A stretch of 64,000 nt of DNA from Castellaniella sp049671645 (GCF_049671645.1 NZ_JBATVG010000014.1:248001-312000), one strand, 5' to 3'; shown: positions 36,101-45,121, counted from the stretch's first letter. Made by a program: numbers and translations. Notes: generated by a model not told the origin, from the letters alone.

Positions 36101-36668
36101 CCAGTTGCAACTGATCCAGCGCCACGGTCGCCGTATCGGCATCCAGGGTCAACGCGGTGGAGACCGACAGCAGTTCCACCGGCAGCTCGGTATCCCCCAG
36201 ATGCAGGCCCAGCCCCCCCAGCGACAGGCGATCGACCCGCAGGCCCAGCGGCAATGCCGGCATCCGGAAGGGCTCGGACGGCGCCTCCGCCGGACTGGCC
36301 GAGGGCCGCACGGTCACGTCCACCCTTACAGCCGACAGGTCGTTGATATGCAGGCGGCGATCCAGCAGCTCGGGCCATAACGCCTTCAGATGCAGCCCCA
36401 GCACGCGGATATCGACATCCGGCAGGGACAGGGCGAGGCCTTCGACGTACAGGCCATGGCGGATGGATCCGCGCACCCCCTGAACCTGGCCGTCGAACTG
36501 GGCCACGACCGTGCGCAGCAGCCAACGGGTGCCGCTCGGGCTGGAGACGCACCACCAGGCGAAGCCGACGCCCAGGATCAGCGTCATCACCAGCGGCGGC
36601 AGAATCCACAGCCAGAAGATCCGGAGGCCGCGCCGCAGCCGTTCGCGCAGGCGGGTCAGCCGGTTCAA
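33114..36668 (-). CDS. tamB: Translocation and assembly module subunit TamB
   Basis: Inner-membrane-anchored AsmA/TamB-repeat protein spanning the periplasm; with TamA it aids outer-membrane protein assembly or phospholipid transport. The 1184-residue protein has one N-terminal transmembrane helix (IFWLWILPPLVMTLILGVGFAWW in parts, about 18-40), a long beta-rich taco-fold body with many short hydrophobic repeats, and a C-terminal DUF490 domain (LGALRTRGGAIDAYGQHLQL, then VSDVSETEKLTWLLLGHGPD). The C terminus GLALVYRWFSMD is typical. The start overlaps the tamA stop by 4 nt (ATGA). Confidence 0.93.
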   Translation of the reverse strand: MNRLTRLRERLRRGLRIFWLWILPPLVMTLILGVGFAWWCVSSPSGTRWLLRTVVAQFDGQVQGVRGSIRHGLYVEGLALSLPDVDIRVLGLHLKALWPELLDRRLHINDLSAVRVDVTVRPSASPAEAPSEPFRMPALPLGLRVDRLSLGGLGLHLGDTELPVELLSVSTALTLDADTATVALDQLQLAHGDTLLSVNGNLAVRGLAAPWPFELNLQGSAQDRSPQSPVCFKHLLQGPVPTQGTRGASAEAPDGPPCRVDLDVRVAGTLDAFHLQARGQGEGATLQADAEVFPTQAFPLGQTRVALTLPGQAGLEASVQPGQPGADGLRPVQAALSARGLILTPWLPRELGATRLDLSGALQLQLTPGQQVQNLGLTLQIDPASRWNGQALGGHARVARLARAQGPLLDVAGASPLDLPGIRAEGVDVALDLGPDRVRLAGDVSASQTRLSAQALLPALAAVWPGIPGGAELKLNTDGSLDRHRLTVEGHYTPPNSQAGIPGRSPLDARLALEGGWSPENGWQGRLSTLQVRHAGVEARSQGPVDLALGPAGQWRVGRAGLELLLDGQPLLQVQHQASSGEPGQWETRGRIDPLVITPERITQVQAWLGKADSRLGGVRTALSEQARRSRLQLALDWHLKFAGALQGDIHLARTDGDLIVPGDVPIQLGLETAKLDVAIRPTSPAASRAALDLQIDTRDMGRMRLRADTPLHATPGGRLGIRPQDEKHIRLQAESEDLAWVNLLLGGAMEVGGTIHADITGRSLAQGGWVLSGPLQGQDMRLLIADQGVRLLDGTLQAHFDGMRLVLDHLRFPAVRRVAPKEWRTATWVAENPDAQNGQLDVSGQWDLSGDAGQVRIAFSRYPILQRSDRYAMITGDVRIDASLPRIDLSGKIVADAGWFDLDMLNNIPALDSDVVVLKPGEKAPAPEQGAPLDMRADLTIDLGPRFYLTGYGLDSGLVGSLNLHLNQGKLTALGALRTRGGAIDAYGQHLQLRRGTVTFQGDIGNPVLDIQALRTDVAVQAGVQVAGTARRPRIDLVSVPDVSETEKLTWLLLGHGPDDAGGDMSLLFSVGSSFLSGGEPFYKRFGLDELSMRSGELGSTGSILPVESVVSGLDSGASPIEQRFVMASKTLSKDLTVSLEQALAQTGTVARLSYRLMRGLRAEMTAGTVSGLALVYRWFSMD

Positions 36669-38584
36669 AACGCGATCCCCAGTGAAAACTGCAGGCGCAG
36701 GCGGCGGTCCTTCTGCGCCCAGGCCAGGTCGACGTTGAACGGCCCGGCCGGCGTGCGCACCGCCAGGCCTGCGCCATAGCCGACATGCCAGTCGAACTGG
36801 TCGAAGGCGGGCGCCGCATCGCCCGCATCGACGAAGACGTTGGCGCCCAGGATATCGGTGAAATAGTGGGTGTACTCGATGCTGACGACGCCCAGGACGG
36901 GCGCCCCGATGACGGCATCGCCGCGTTCCAGGCCGATACTCTGGTAGCGATAGCCGCGGATGCTGCGCGACCCCCCGGTACGCCAGGAAAAATCCTGCGG
37001 CAGCCGGTCGGTATGCGCCCAGACCTTGCCGACTTCACCCCGAACGGTCAGCACGTCGCGGTCGCTGAGCGACCACCATTGCTGGGCGCGCAGGCTGCTG
37101 CGGTAAAACGGCTGGCCATCGTCCAGCGTGGTGCCCACCCCCAGGCCGAATTCGATCAGGTTGCCTTCGCGGGGATCATATTTGGCGTTCACGTCGCGCC
37201 GCAGCCACTGCCAGGTCGCCGCCCAGCTGGGGACCTCGTAGCGATAGGCTCCGGAAATCCGCGTCTTGTCGTAAGCGACCAAGGCATTCCAGGTGGTTTC
37301 GTATTCCACCCGGCTGTCGCCCGCGGCCTTGCGCTGCTGGGTGCGTTTCCAGCCCATGCCGGTGCGGCTGGTTTCCAGGCCTTCGATGTCCGAATGGTCG
37401 TAGAGCAACCCGAAGCTGTCCTTGTAGCCATCCGGCGTGGGCGGCAGATGCACGTCGAAGAACGCCCGTTGGCGTTTCATGTCCACTCCCGCCCCGGTTT
37501 CGATCCAGACCGGCAGGCCATAGACGACGTTCTGCCGATACAGGCCTTCGACCCGCACGCCATGATCGCTGTCGGCCCCCAGGGACGTGCTGGCGTAACG
37601 GGCGGGGGCTTCCGTGACCTGGACGCGCACCGGCAGGGTCACGGGATCGTTCCCCGTGGGAGGACCCGCAGCCTCGGTCGCGCGCGCACCGGTGTCGCCA
37701 TGTCCGGCGGCGTCCGCCGAAGACGCCGCCCGGCTGCCATCGACCAGGGTGACGAAGGCCCCCCGGAAAAATGACGTGGACTGCAGGGCCTGCTGCCAAT
37801 CCTCCAGTTTGGCCTGGTCGTAGGGCTCGCCCGGGTCATAGCGCACGTAGCGGCGGATCAGGGATTCCGGGACCCGCTTCAGGCCGATCACCTGCAGCGG
37901 CCCCAGGCGCACCGGCGGACCGCTGTCGACGGTCACGTCCAGGTCGGCCTTGGCGGCCTGGGGATCGACCACGGCCCGCGTCGGGTCCAGGCGGGCGAAA
38001 TAGAAATCCCGCTGCGTCACGGCCTCCAGCAGCCCGGATTTGGCGGCATGCCAATCGTCGTTGATGAAGGGCATGCCGGGCTTGAGCAGCCAATCGGCCT
38101 TCAGGGCGTCCCGGCGGCCGGCATAGCCCGACCCCGCCAGCGCCCCCTGAAACGACAAGCCCAACTGCCGCACGCGGGTGCGGACGCCCGGATCGATGGT
38201 GATGTCCCAGAACTCGCCTCCGTTCGGGGCGCCGTCGGACACGTCCAGCGCGACCTTGGCGGCAAAGTATCCCTGGGTCTGCAAGGCGGCCTGGGCCGCG
38301 TCCCAGGCGCGGCGGCGCAGGCGCGAGACCTCGCGAACGTCCTGGTCTTCGGCCAGACGCGTGATGGCGCCAACGGCCTCGGTGATGGCCTGCAGGACTT
38401 TGGGAGGCGAGGACCCGGGGTCGATGATGACTTCGGGCTGCGCCGCCCGGGCGGGCGGGCCGTGCAGCAAAACCAACAGAAGACAGGCGGCGCTACAGAC
38501 AGCCAGACGCCGGGCCATTCGCCCGCGCCGATTCCGGGCAGCCGACCAGCCCGCTGTCTGGATCGCCGTCCCTGCCTGAGGCAT
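36665..38584 (-). CDS. tamA: Autotransporter assembly factor TamA (Omp85 family)
   Basis: Outer-membrane Omp85-family barrel with N-terminal POTRA domains, partner of TamB. The 639-residue precursor has a signal peptide (MARRLAVCSAACLLLVLLHG from residue 23), three POTRA-like domains (about 45-260) with the VIGLKRVPESLIRRYVRYDPGE pattern, and a C-terminal 16-strand barrel. The barrel carries SWRTGGSRSIRGYRYQSIG (conserved lid-loop GGSxSVRGY motif) and ends GLAVRTPAGPFNVDLAW...FSLGIAF with the final Phe. The ATG at 38584 overlaps the mrp stop (ATGA); an internal ATG at 38518 gives a more normal signal peptide and may be the true start. Confidence 0.93.
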   Translation of the reverse strand: MPQAGTAIQTAGWSAARNRRGRMARRLAVCSAACLLLVLLHGPPARAAQPEVIIDPGSSPPKVLQAITEAVGAITRLAEDQDVREVSRLRRRAWDAAQAALQTQGYFAAKVALDVSDGAPNGGEFWDITIDPGVRTRVRQLGLSFQGALAGSGYAGRRDALKADWLLKPGMPFINDDWHAAKSGLLEAVTQRDFYFARLDPTRAVVDPQAAKADLDVTVDSGPPVRLGPLQVIGLKRVPESLIRRYVRYDPGEPYDQAKLEDWQQALQSTSFFRGAFVTLVDGSRAASSADAAGHGDTGARATEAAGPPTGNDPVTLPVRVQVTEAPARYASTSLGADSDHGVRVEGLYRQNVVYGLPVWIETGAGVDMKRQRAFFDVHLPPTPDGYKDSFGLLYDHSDIEGLETSRTGMGWKRTQQRKAAGDSRVEYETTWNALVAYDKTRISGAYRYEVPSWAATWQWLRRDVNAKYDPREGNLIEFGLGVGTTLDDGQPFYRSSLRAQQWWSLSDRDVLTVRGEVGKVWAHTDRLPQDFSWRTGGSRSIRGYRYQSIGLERGDAVIGAPVLGVVSIEYTHYFTDILGANVFVDAGDAAPAFDQFDWHVGYGAGLAVRTPAGPFNVDLAWAQKDRRLRLQFSLGIAF

Positions 38585-39669
38585 CAGGTCTTGCGGGCAA
38601 CGACCCGGGGACGCGCCCCGGCATCATCCAGCGGCTGACCTGCCACGTGGACCGCCAACTGATGAGCGATCTGGTGATAGAGCGCTGCTGCCTGCCCCTG
38701 AGGCGAAGCCACCACGCTGGGCCGGCCGGAGTCGGTTTCCTGGCGGATGTCGAGCTGCAGCGGCAAGGCCCCCAGCCACGGCAGATGATAGGCGGCGGCC
38801 AACTGGCGACCGCCATCCTGCCCGAAAATGGGTTCGACATGCCCGCAGTTCGAGCATACGTGCACGGACATGTTTTCCACGATCCCCAGCACCGGAACGT
38901 CCACCTTTTGAAACATGATCAGGCCCTTGCGGGCGTCTGCCAGGGCCAGATCCTGCGGGGTGGTGACGATGACCGCCCCCGTCAACGGGACCTTTTGCGC
39001 CATGGTAAGAGCAATATCGCCGGTTCCCGGCGGCATGTCCACAATCAGATAGTCAAGATCGTTCCAATTCGTAAGCGATAGCAACTGTGTCAGCGCCTGG
39101 GTCACCATCGGGCCGCGCCAGATGGCCGGGCCGTCGTCGTCCATCAGGAAACCGATGGAGTTGGACTGCAGGCCGTGGCCCATCATGGGTTCCATGCTCT
39201 TGCCGTCCGGGCTTTTGGGCTTGCCCGACAAGCCCAGCATGATGGGCACGCTGGGGCCGTAGATATCGGCATCCAGCAGGCCGACCCGGGCGCCTTGGGC
39301 CTGCAGCGCCAGCGCCAGATTCACGGCGGTGGTGCTTTTGCCCACGCCGCCCTTGCCGGAAGCCACGGCGATGATGTTGCGTACGGAATCCAGCGGCCGC
39401 AGGCCGCGCTGCACGGCATGCGTGGCGATCCGCGAACGGAAATCCAGGGCGCCCAGCGGCGCCCCGGCAGCGGCCAGCGCGGCCTGGATGGCCTGGCGCA
39501 GGGCCTGCTCGCCATTGAATACGGGATAGCCCAGGGTTACAGTGATATCAAAGGCGTCGCCCGACGCGGCAATCTGCAGTTCGGATTCCGTCACGGCCAG
39601 GGATTTGCGGGTATCGGGATTGATGACCCGCGACAAGGCCGAACGGATGTCCTGGGGGGTGGTGCTCAT
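38584..39669 (-). CDS. apbC: Iron-sulfur cluster carrier ATPase Mrp/ApbC
   Basis: P-loop ATPase that binds and transfers Fe-S clusters to apoproteins. The 361-residue protein has an N-terminal MIP18/DUF59 domain (about 1-85), the deviant Walker A VASGKGGVGKSTTAVNLA (about 101-118), DADIYGPSVPIMLGL, DMPPGTGDIALT, and the cluster-ligating CSNCGH motif. The start at 39669 is the first in a good Mrp context; the frame is open to 39729. Its stop overlaps the tamA start, giving an mrp-tamA-tamB string. It is divergent from the small membrane protein gene by 163 bp. Confidence 0.95.
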   Translation of the reverse strand: MSTTPQDIRSALSRVINPDTRKSLAVTESELQIAASGDAFDITVTLGYPVFNGEQALRQAIQAALAAAGAPLGALDFRSRIATHAVQRGLRPLDSVRNIIAVASGKGGVGKSTTAVNLALALQAQGARVGLLDADIYGPSVPIMLGLSGKPKSPDGKSMEPMMGHGLQSNSIGFLMDDDGPAIWRGPMVTQALTQLLSLTNWNDLDYLIVDMPPGTGDIALTMAQKVPLTGAVIVTTPQDLALADARKGLIMFQKVDVPVLGIVENMSVHVCSNCGHVEPIFGQDGGRQLAAAYHLPWLGALPLQLDIRQETDSGRPSVVASPQGQAAALYHQIAHQLAVHVAGQPLDDAGARPRVVARKT

Positions 39670-39832
39670 GGAAAATCCGGATGAAAACGATCGAAACCAC
39701 AAGCATAGCGGATTCCCCTGGAAATCCACGGATTGACCCCAATATGCATGTGATCACGCCCTTGCCCGCATCCACTCAGGCAGCATCGCGTCACGACATG
39801 CAACCTTTTCCGGCCCTACAGGTCCTATTCTT

Positions 39833-40108
39833 ATGAAGCTCATTCAACAAATCCTGCGCGCCGCCCTGTTCCTGGTCCTGGCCTTCTTCGGCCTGATCAT
39901 GGCCTTCGTCTTCATGGCCTCGACGATCCTGGCCATCGGCATCCTGTACATCGTGGCCCGACTGCAGGGCCGCCCCTTCGGAGTCAAGGCCTATTGGGCC
40001 GAGCGCCGCCGCCCGCCGATGCCGCCGCGCCCGGGCGCATGGACGCGCGCCGGCGACCCGGCCCGCCGCCAGGACGTCACAGACATCGAAATGCGCGAAA
40101 TACGCTGA
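39833..40108 (+). CDS. Small membrane protein of unknown function
   Basis: I do not recognise a family. The 91-residue product has one long or two closely packed transmembrane helices (LRAALFLVLAFFGLIMAFVF and MASTILAIGILYIVARL, residues about 8-43) and a basic, Pro/Arg-rich cytoplasmic tail (AERRRPPMPPRPGAWTR). Codon use matches its neighbours, the start MKLIQQILRA is natural, and CAGG lies upstream, so I judge it real. It sits between divergent mrp and metG in the same direction as metG, with 136 bp to the latter. Confidence 0.65.
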   Translation: MKLIQQILRAALFLVLAFFGLIMAFVFMASTILAIGILYIVARLQGRPFGVKAYWAERRRPPMPPRPGAWTRAGDPARRQDVTDIEMREIR

Positions 40109-40203
40109 CCCGGCCCGGGGCGTTCCCCGGATCCCGCCTGGGGATGATTGGACAATGGCGACAAGGCCGCCTCGCCCGGGCGGCCGTCGGCAGTGGCACG
40201 GAC

Positions 40204-40212
40204 TGCTAGAAT
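40204..40212 (+). promoter_or_regulatory. Extended -10 promoter of metG
   Basis: TGC-TAGAAT is an extended -10 (TGn plus a 5-of-6 hexamer) placing the start near 40219, about 25 nt before the metG ATG. No -35 is evident, which extended -10 promoters tolerate. Confidence 0.5.
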
Positions 40213-40244
40213 CAACATCTTTCTGTCTCTGATGCCCGCCCGCC

Positions 40245-42314
40245 ATGTCGCGCACGATCTTCGTCACCACCGCCCTGCCCTACGCCAACGGATCCTTTCA
40301 CATCGGCCACATCATGGAATACATCCAGGCCGACACCTGGGTGCGGGCCATGCGCATGGCGGGCCATACGGTGCATTTCGTGGGCGCGGACGACGCGCAC
40401 GGCGCCCCCATCATGCTCAAGGCCCAGGCCGAAGGCATCACCCCCCAGGCGCTGGTCGCCCGCTACGCCGATGAACGGCCGAAATACCTGAACGGCTTTC
40501 ACATCCGCTTCGACCACTGGCACAGCACCGACACGCCCGAGAACGTCGAACTGTCCCAGGACATCTACCGCGCATTGAAAGCGGCTGGCTTCATCGACAG
40601 CCGGGAAATCGAACAGTTCTACGACCCGGTCAAGGGCATGTTCCTGCCGGACCGCTACATCAAGGGTGAATGCCCGCGCTGCCACGCCAAGGACCAGTAC
40701 GGCGATTCCTGCGAAGTCTGCGGCGCCGTCTACAGCCCGACCGAACTGATCGAACCGTATTCGACTCTGACCAAGGCGCGGCCGGTGCTGCGCAGTTCCG
40801 AGCACTTTTTCTTCCGCCTGTCCGATCCGCGCTGCGTCGCCTTTCTGCAGGAATGGACCAATGGCCGGCGCGCCGACGGGACGCCGCGGCTGCAGTCCGA
40901 GGTCCTGGCCAAGACCCGCGAATGGCTGGGCACATCCGAAGGCGCCGAGGCCAACCTGGCCGACTGGGACATTTCACGCGATGAGCCGTATTTCGGCATC
41001 CCCATCCCGGACGCGCCCGGCAAGTATTTCTACGTCTGGCTGGACGCGCCGGTGGGCTACCTGGCGTCCCTGAAGGCCTACTGCCGAAAACAGGGGCTGG
41101 ATTACGACGCGCTGCTGACGCCGGACGGCGACACCGAACAGGTGCACTTCATCGGCAAGGACATCGTCTATTTCCACGCCCTGTTCTGGCCCGCCACGCT
41201 GAAGTTTTCCGGTCGCAAAGTCCCCGACATGCTGCACGTGCACGGCTTCATCACCGTCAGCGGCGAAAAGATGTCCAAAAGCCGGGGCACGGGCATTTCC
41301 CCGCTGCGCTACCTGGACATCGGCATGGACGCCGAATGGCTGCGATACTACATCGCGGCGAAGCTGAACGCGCACGTGGAAGACCTGGATTTCAATCCGG
41401 ACGATTTCATCGCGCGGGTCAACAGCGATCTGATCGGCAAGTACGTCAACATCGCCAGCCGGGCGGCGACCTTCATCACCCGCCATTTCGACGGCGCCCT
41501 GGCCTACGCCGGCGACACGGACGCCCTGCGGGCCGAACTGCGCGCCTGCGCCGCCGAGGTCCAGGCCGACTTCGAGGCCCGCGAATACGGCCGCGCCATC
41601 CGCCGCATCATGGCGCAGGCCGACAAGATCAACCAGGCCTTCGACGCCGCTCAGCCCTGGGTGCTGGCCAAGGGCTTTGCCCAGGCGGAACCCGCGCAAC
41701 AGGCGGCGCTGCAGGACATCTGTTCGCGCGCCCTGGCCGGATTCCAGGCGCTGTCGGTCATGCTGTCGCCGGTCCTGCCGGCGCTAACGGAGCGCGTGGC
41801 CCGCGAACTGTTCGGCCGTGAACAGGCCTATGTCTGGGCCGACGCCGACGGCCTGCCCACGCGCATCGCCGCCTTCAAGCACCTGATGCAGCGCGTCGAC
41901 CCGGCGCTGCTGGACGCCCTGTTCGAGCCGCCGCAGGAACCCGCCGCCGCGCCGGGCGGCGAACCGATCGCAGACGCCATCGACATCAAGGATTTCGCCC
42001 GCATCGACCTGCGCATCGCCCGTATCGTCGAATGCGCCGAAGTCGACGGATCGGACAAACTGCTGCGCCTGTCGCTGGACGCGGGCGAAGGCCGCCTGCG
42101 CCAAGTCTTTTCCGGCATCAAATCCATGTACAAGCCCGACGACCTGGTCGGCAAACTGACCGTGCTGGTGGCCAATCTGGCGCCGCGCAAAATGCGCTTC
42201 GGCGTATCCGAAGGCATGGTGCTGGCCGCCAGCCACGCCGACGAAAAGGCGCACCCCGGCATCTACGTGCTGGAACCCTGGGAAGGCGCCCAGCCCGGCA
42301 TGCGCATTCACTGA
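40245..42314 (+). CDS. metG: Methionine--tRNA ligase
   Basis: Class I aminoacyl-tRNA synthetase charging initiator and elongator tRNA-Met. The 689-residue protein has the HIGH motif (residues 19-22), a zinc knuckle CPRCHAKDQYGDSCEVCG (about 142-160), KMSKS at 342-346 and a helical anticodon domain. A C-terminal tRNA-binding OB fold (IDLRIARIVECAEVDGSDKLL...SGIKSMYKPDDLVGKL...PRKMRFGVSEGMVLAA) gives the dimeric, E. coli-like form. It appears monocistronic; a CTGATCC/GGATCAG hairpin (42311-42328) overlaps its stop codon. Confidence 0.97.
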   Translation: MSRTIFVTTALPYANGSFHIGHIMEYIQADTWVRAMRMAGHTVHFVGADDAHGAPIMLKAQAEGITPQALVARYADERPKYLNGFHIRFDHWHSTDTPENVELSQDIYRALKAAGFIDSREIEQFYDPVKGMFLPDRYIKGECPRCHAKDQYGDSCEVCGAVYSPTELIEPYSTLTKARPVLRSSEHFFFRLSDPRCVAFLQEWTNGRRADGTPRLQSEVLAKTREWLGTSEGAEANLADWDISRDEPYFGIPIPDAPGKYFYVWLDAPVGYLASLKAYCRKQGLDYDALLTPDGDTEQVHFIGKDIVYFHALFWPATLKFSGRKVPDMLHVHGFITVSGEKMSKSRGTGISPLRYLDIGMDAEWLRYYIAAKLNAHVEDLDFNPDDFIARVNSDLIGKYVNIASRAATFITRHFDGALAYAGDTDALRAELRACAAEVQADFEAREYGRAIRRIMAQADKINQAFDAAQPWVLAKGFAQAEPAQQAALQDICSRALAGFQALSVMLSPVLPALTERVARELFGREQAYVWADADGLPTRIAAFKHLMQRVDPALLDALFEPPQEPAAAPGGEPIADAIDIKDFARIDLRIARIVECAEVDGSDKLLRLSLDAGEGRLRQVFSGIKSMYKPDDLVGKLTVLVANLAPRKMRFGVSEGMVLAASHADEKAHPGIYVLEPWEGAQPGMRIH

Positions 42315-42328
42315 TCCGCCCGGATCAG
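42311..42328. terminator. Hairpin at the metG stop codon
   Basis: CTGATCC (42311-42317) and GGATCAG (42322-42328) form a perfect 7-bp stem with a GCCC loop including the TGA stop. It lacks a T tract; a second imperfect GC-rich stem follows near 42338-42360. Possible weak terminator or 3'-end stabiliser. Confidence 0.3.
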
Positions 42329-42419
42329 GCGCCCCGGCCCGCCGCACCGCGCGGGCGGGGATCGCGTGTGATCGCGGAAACAGGATTTGAATCCATGACC
42401 GCCGCCGCACAGGCGGAGA

Positions 42420-43631
42420 TCAGCCCGGATCCGGCGTCTTTTCCCCGAACAGCAGGCGGGTGATCAGGGCTTCGTCAATGGCTTCGCCGCTGAGCGTGCG
42501 CGCCAGGATCTCGCTGCCCAGCGCCTGCAGGGAAATCACGATGTCGGGATTGACGCGGCGGATCTTGCTCAGGTGCATGGGCGAATTCACCAGAGCCACC
42601 AGCTTGGTGTCGGCTCCCCCCGCTTCGCGGCCCGCCATGACGATGAAGGCGTTTTCCGAATCGTCCTGGCGCAGCGCCAGGATGTAGCGGGCATGGGTCG
42701 CGCCCGCCTGCAGCAGGACCGCGGTCTCCGAGGCATCGCCCTCCAGGAGATCCGCATCCTCGGGATACGGGTGGCCGTCCATGGACGGCACGATCACCGT
42801 CACGTCGTGGCCGCGCTGGCGCAAGGCGCCGTGCAAGCTTTGAGCCAAAGGGCTGACCCCGGCCAGGATGATGTGGTTTTTACGCATGTTGTGTGAAACC
42901 CTTCCGTGCATCAAGCGCCGGATGTTGCCCCCGATCAAAGGTCCGACCACGGCGCTGATGGAAGTGGCGAAGACCGTGATCCCCAGAATGATGATGGAAA
43001 TCGTAAACAAGCGCGCCGCATCGGTATGCGGACTGATGTCCCCATAACCCACCGTGGACATGGAGACGATGGAAAAATACAGGGCGGTGACCGGATCATG
43101 CACCGGCGGGGAAAACTCGTCCCCCAGGTACAGGACGCCGAACACGGCATACACCAGCAGGCTGGCGACACTGAGCACGGCGAACAGGCTGCCCGCCGTC
43201 AGGCTGGCCCGGTCGAAATGGCGCCAGTAGCCGATCAGCACCACCACCAGCACGACGGTATAGACCAGCAAGCCCAGGTGCCCCTGGCCGCGCCACAGGG
43301 AATAGGTGCCCACCACGGCCAGCAGCAGCAGGCTCATGGCCCAGGCGATGCGCGCCCGGTACAACAGGCCCACAGCCATCACCTGCACGCCCAGCCCGAG
43401 CATCAGGCGTGACATCTGGGCGATGCCGCCCGAATCCAGAAATGCCGTCACGCTGGCGCTGTCGCGCACCTGCAAGGCCTGCAACAGACCCTGGCTGCCG
43501 ATCACCTGCCACAGCGGCTGCAGGAACAGGTAGCCATCGATGGCGACCAGCGCGGCGATCAGCCAATGCCAGGGGAACTGGCGCATCAGGCGCATGCCGC
43601 GCGCCACCACGGAAGGAACATGAAACCGCAT
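42420..43631 (-). CDS. Voltage-gated-type potassium channel with TrkA-N domain
   Basis: Inner-membrane K+ channel resembling Kch-type proteins. The 403-residue protein has about six transmembrane segments, a pore loop with the selectivity filter STVGYGD (around residue 190), then a cytoplasmic Rossmann-like RCK/TrkA-N domain (NHIILAGVSPLAQSLHGALRQRG, DLLEGDASETAVLLQAGATHARYI) that would gate it by nucleotide or ion binding. The first TrkA-N glycine motif is imperfect (LAGVSPLAQ). The ATG at 43631 is preferred over a GTG at 43682; neither has a strong ribosome binding site. It is divergent from the CDF gene by 80 bp. Confidence 0.9.
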   Translation of the reverse strand: MRFHVPSVVARGMRLMRQFPWHWLIAALVAIDGYLFLQPLWQVIGSQGLLQALQVRDSASVTAFLDSGGIAQMSRLMLGLGVQVMAVGLLYRARIAWAMSLLLLAVVGTYSLWRGQGHLGLLVYTVVLVVVLIGYWRHFDRASLTAGSLFAVLSVASLLVYAVFGVLYLGDEFSPPVHDPVTALYFSIVSMSTVGYGDISPHTDAARLFTISIIILGITVFATSISAVVGPLIGGNIRRLMHGRVSHNMRKNHIILAGVSPLAQSLHGALRQRGHDVTVIVPSMDGHPYPEDADLLEGDASETAVLLQAGATHARYILALRQDDSENAFIVMAGREAGGADTKLVALVNSPMHLSKIRRVNPDIVISLQALGSEILARTLSGEAIDEALITRLLFGEKTPDPG

Positions 43632-43698
43632 GCGGGGGGCAATCCTGATCAACCGGCAGGGAATCCAGTGTACTGCACGCACCGGGCTCGGCCCCCCG

Positions 43699-43704
43699 TA
43701 TACT
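43699..43704 (+). promoter_or_regulatory. -10-like element of the CDF gene, possibly leaderless
   Basis: TATACT ends 7 nt before the ATG at 43712, so the mRNA would start at or next to the AUG. No Shine-Dalgarno sequence is present. Confidence 0.45.
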
Positions 43705-43711
43705 GACGGAC

Positions 43712-44605
43712 ATGTCCCCCCTGTCCAATGCCCGCACCGAGACGCCCGAACGCCAGGCAGCGGCCCGCCGCAGCACCTGGGTCAGCGTCTGGGTCAACCT
43801 GTTGTTGACCGGCGCCCAATTGGTGATCGGCCTGTTCGCGCATTCCCAGGCCCTGGTGGCCGACGCCATCCATTCCCTATCCGATCTGGTCTCCGACGGA
43901 ATCGTGCTGTTTGCCAACAAGCACAGCGCCAAAGGCCCCGATGCCGATCACCCCTATGGGCATCTGCGCTTCGAAACCGCCGCCACGCTGGGCATCGGCC
44001 TGCTGCTGGCCCTTGTCGGCCTGGGCATGCTGTGGCGCAGTTTCGAACGCCTGCAGGCCCCGGATCTGATCCCGGTGGTCCACCAGGTCGCCTTCTACGT
44101 GGCCCTGATGGCCCTCTTGTCCAAGGAACTGCTGTTCCGCTACCTGCTGCGCGTGGCGCACCGGGTGCGGTCCACCCTGCTGGTGGCCAATGCCTGGCAT
44201 GCGCGATCGGATGCCGCCTCATCCCTGGTGGTCGCCCTGGGGATCGGCGCCAACCTGGCCGGCCTGCCGCTGGCCGACCCGCTGGCCGCCCTGATCGTGG
44301 GCCTGATGATCATCCGCATGGGCTGGAAGTTTTCCTGGCAGGCTTTCAACGACCTGGTGGACCGCGCCGTCGACGACGAGACCGAACAGGCCATCCGCGA
44401 GCGCATCCTGTCCACGCCGGGCGTGCGCGGCATCCACGACCTGCGCACCCGCAAGATGGGCGACATGGTCTGGGTGGAAGTGGACATCGAAATGGACGGC
44501 CGGCTGACCATCGTCGAAGGCCATGCGATCGCGGTCGCGGCCCGGGAACGGGTGATGGCCGATCTGCCCGTGCTGGACGTCATGACGCATTTCGACCCGG
44601 TCTGA
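43712..44605 (+). CDS. Cation diffusion facilitator, FieF-like
   Basis: Proton-coupled exporter of divalent metals (Zn, Fe, Cd or Co) from the cytoplasm. The 297-residue protein has six transmembrane helices, the TM2 metal site ADAIHSLSDLVSDGIV, the HPYGHLRFET loop, the TM5 site ANAWHARSDAASSL and a C-terminal cytoplasmic domain (VRGIHDLRTRKMGDMVWVEVDIEMD). It faces a CadR/CadA metal-resistance pair located just downstream on the other side, so a role in the same metal response is plausible. Exact metal not determinable. Confidence 0.93.
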   Translation: MSPLSNARTETPERQAAARRSTWVSVWVNLLLTGAQLVIGLFAHSQALVADAIHSLSDLVSDGIVLFANKHSAKGPDADHPYGHLRFETAATLGIGLLLALVGLGMLWRSFERLQAPDLIPVVHQVAFYVALMALLSKELLFRYLLRVAHRVRSTLLVANAWHARSDAASSLVVALGIGANLAGLPLADPLAALIVGLMIIRMGWKFSWQAFNDLVDRAVDDETEQAIRERILSTPGVRGIHDLRTRKMGDMVWVEVDIEMDGRLTIVEGHAIAVAARERVMADLPVLDVMTHFDPV

Positions 44606-44692
44606 CCGGATCGCCCGCTCGACACCCGCGCCCAGGTCCGACGCCTGCTCCGCCCGCGCCACGTCTCGGCCGGGCCCGGCAAGGCGCCCCGG

Positions 44693-45121
44693 TCACAGGT
44701 GCGTGGCGTGCGGCGGCCTTTCCGCGGTTTCCATGCTGGCCAAACCCTGGACGATGCCGCAGGCATCCACGGCCTGCTCGGCCTGGCATTGCGCGCGCAG
44801 GGCCGTCAACTGGCGGCGCAGGTCCTGCAACTCGCGCAGGCGCACCTGCACATGGGCGATGTGCTCATCCAGCAGGTGATTAATGGCGCCGCAATCCCGC
44901 GCCGGGTGGTTGACCATGCCCAGCAAGGCCCGGATTTCATCATGCGTCATGTCCAGGCTGCGGCAATTCCGGATGAAGCGCAGCCGTTCCAGGTGCGCCG
45001 GGCCGTACTGCCGGTAATTGCCCTGGCTGCGCTCGGGCGCCGGCAGCAGTCCCGCCTTTTCATAGAAACGGATCGTTTCCGTGGAACAGTGGGTGGCGCT
45101 GGCCAATTCACCGATTTTCAT
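44693..45121 (-). CDS. cadR: Cd(II)/Pb(II)-responsive MerR-family regulator CadR
   Basis: Metal-sensing activator of the divergent P-type ATPase gene. The 142-residue protein has an N-terminal winged helix (MKIGELASATHCSTETIRFYEKAGLLP in parts), a dimerisation coiled coil and metal-binding cysteines at positions 77, 112 and 121 (RDCGAINH, AQCQAEQ, DACGIV), closely matching the CadR set. A His-containing C-terminal tail (PPHATHL) is short compared with the His-rich tail of Pseudomonas CadR. It would distort the 19-bp-spaced promoter at 45149-45179 when metal is bound. Confidence 0.92.
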   Translation of the reverse strand: MKIGELASATHCSTETIRFYEKAGLLPAPERSQGNYRQYGPAHLERLRFIRNCRSLDMTHDEIRALLGMVNHPARDCGAINHLLDEHIAHVQVRLRELQDLRRQLTALRAQCQAEQAVDACGIVQGLASMETAERPPHATHL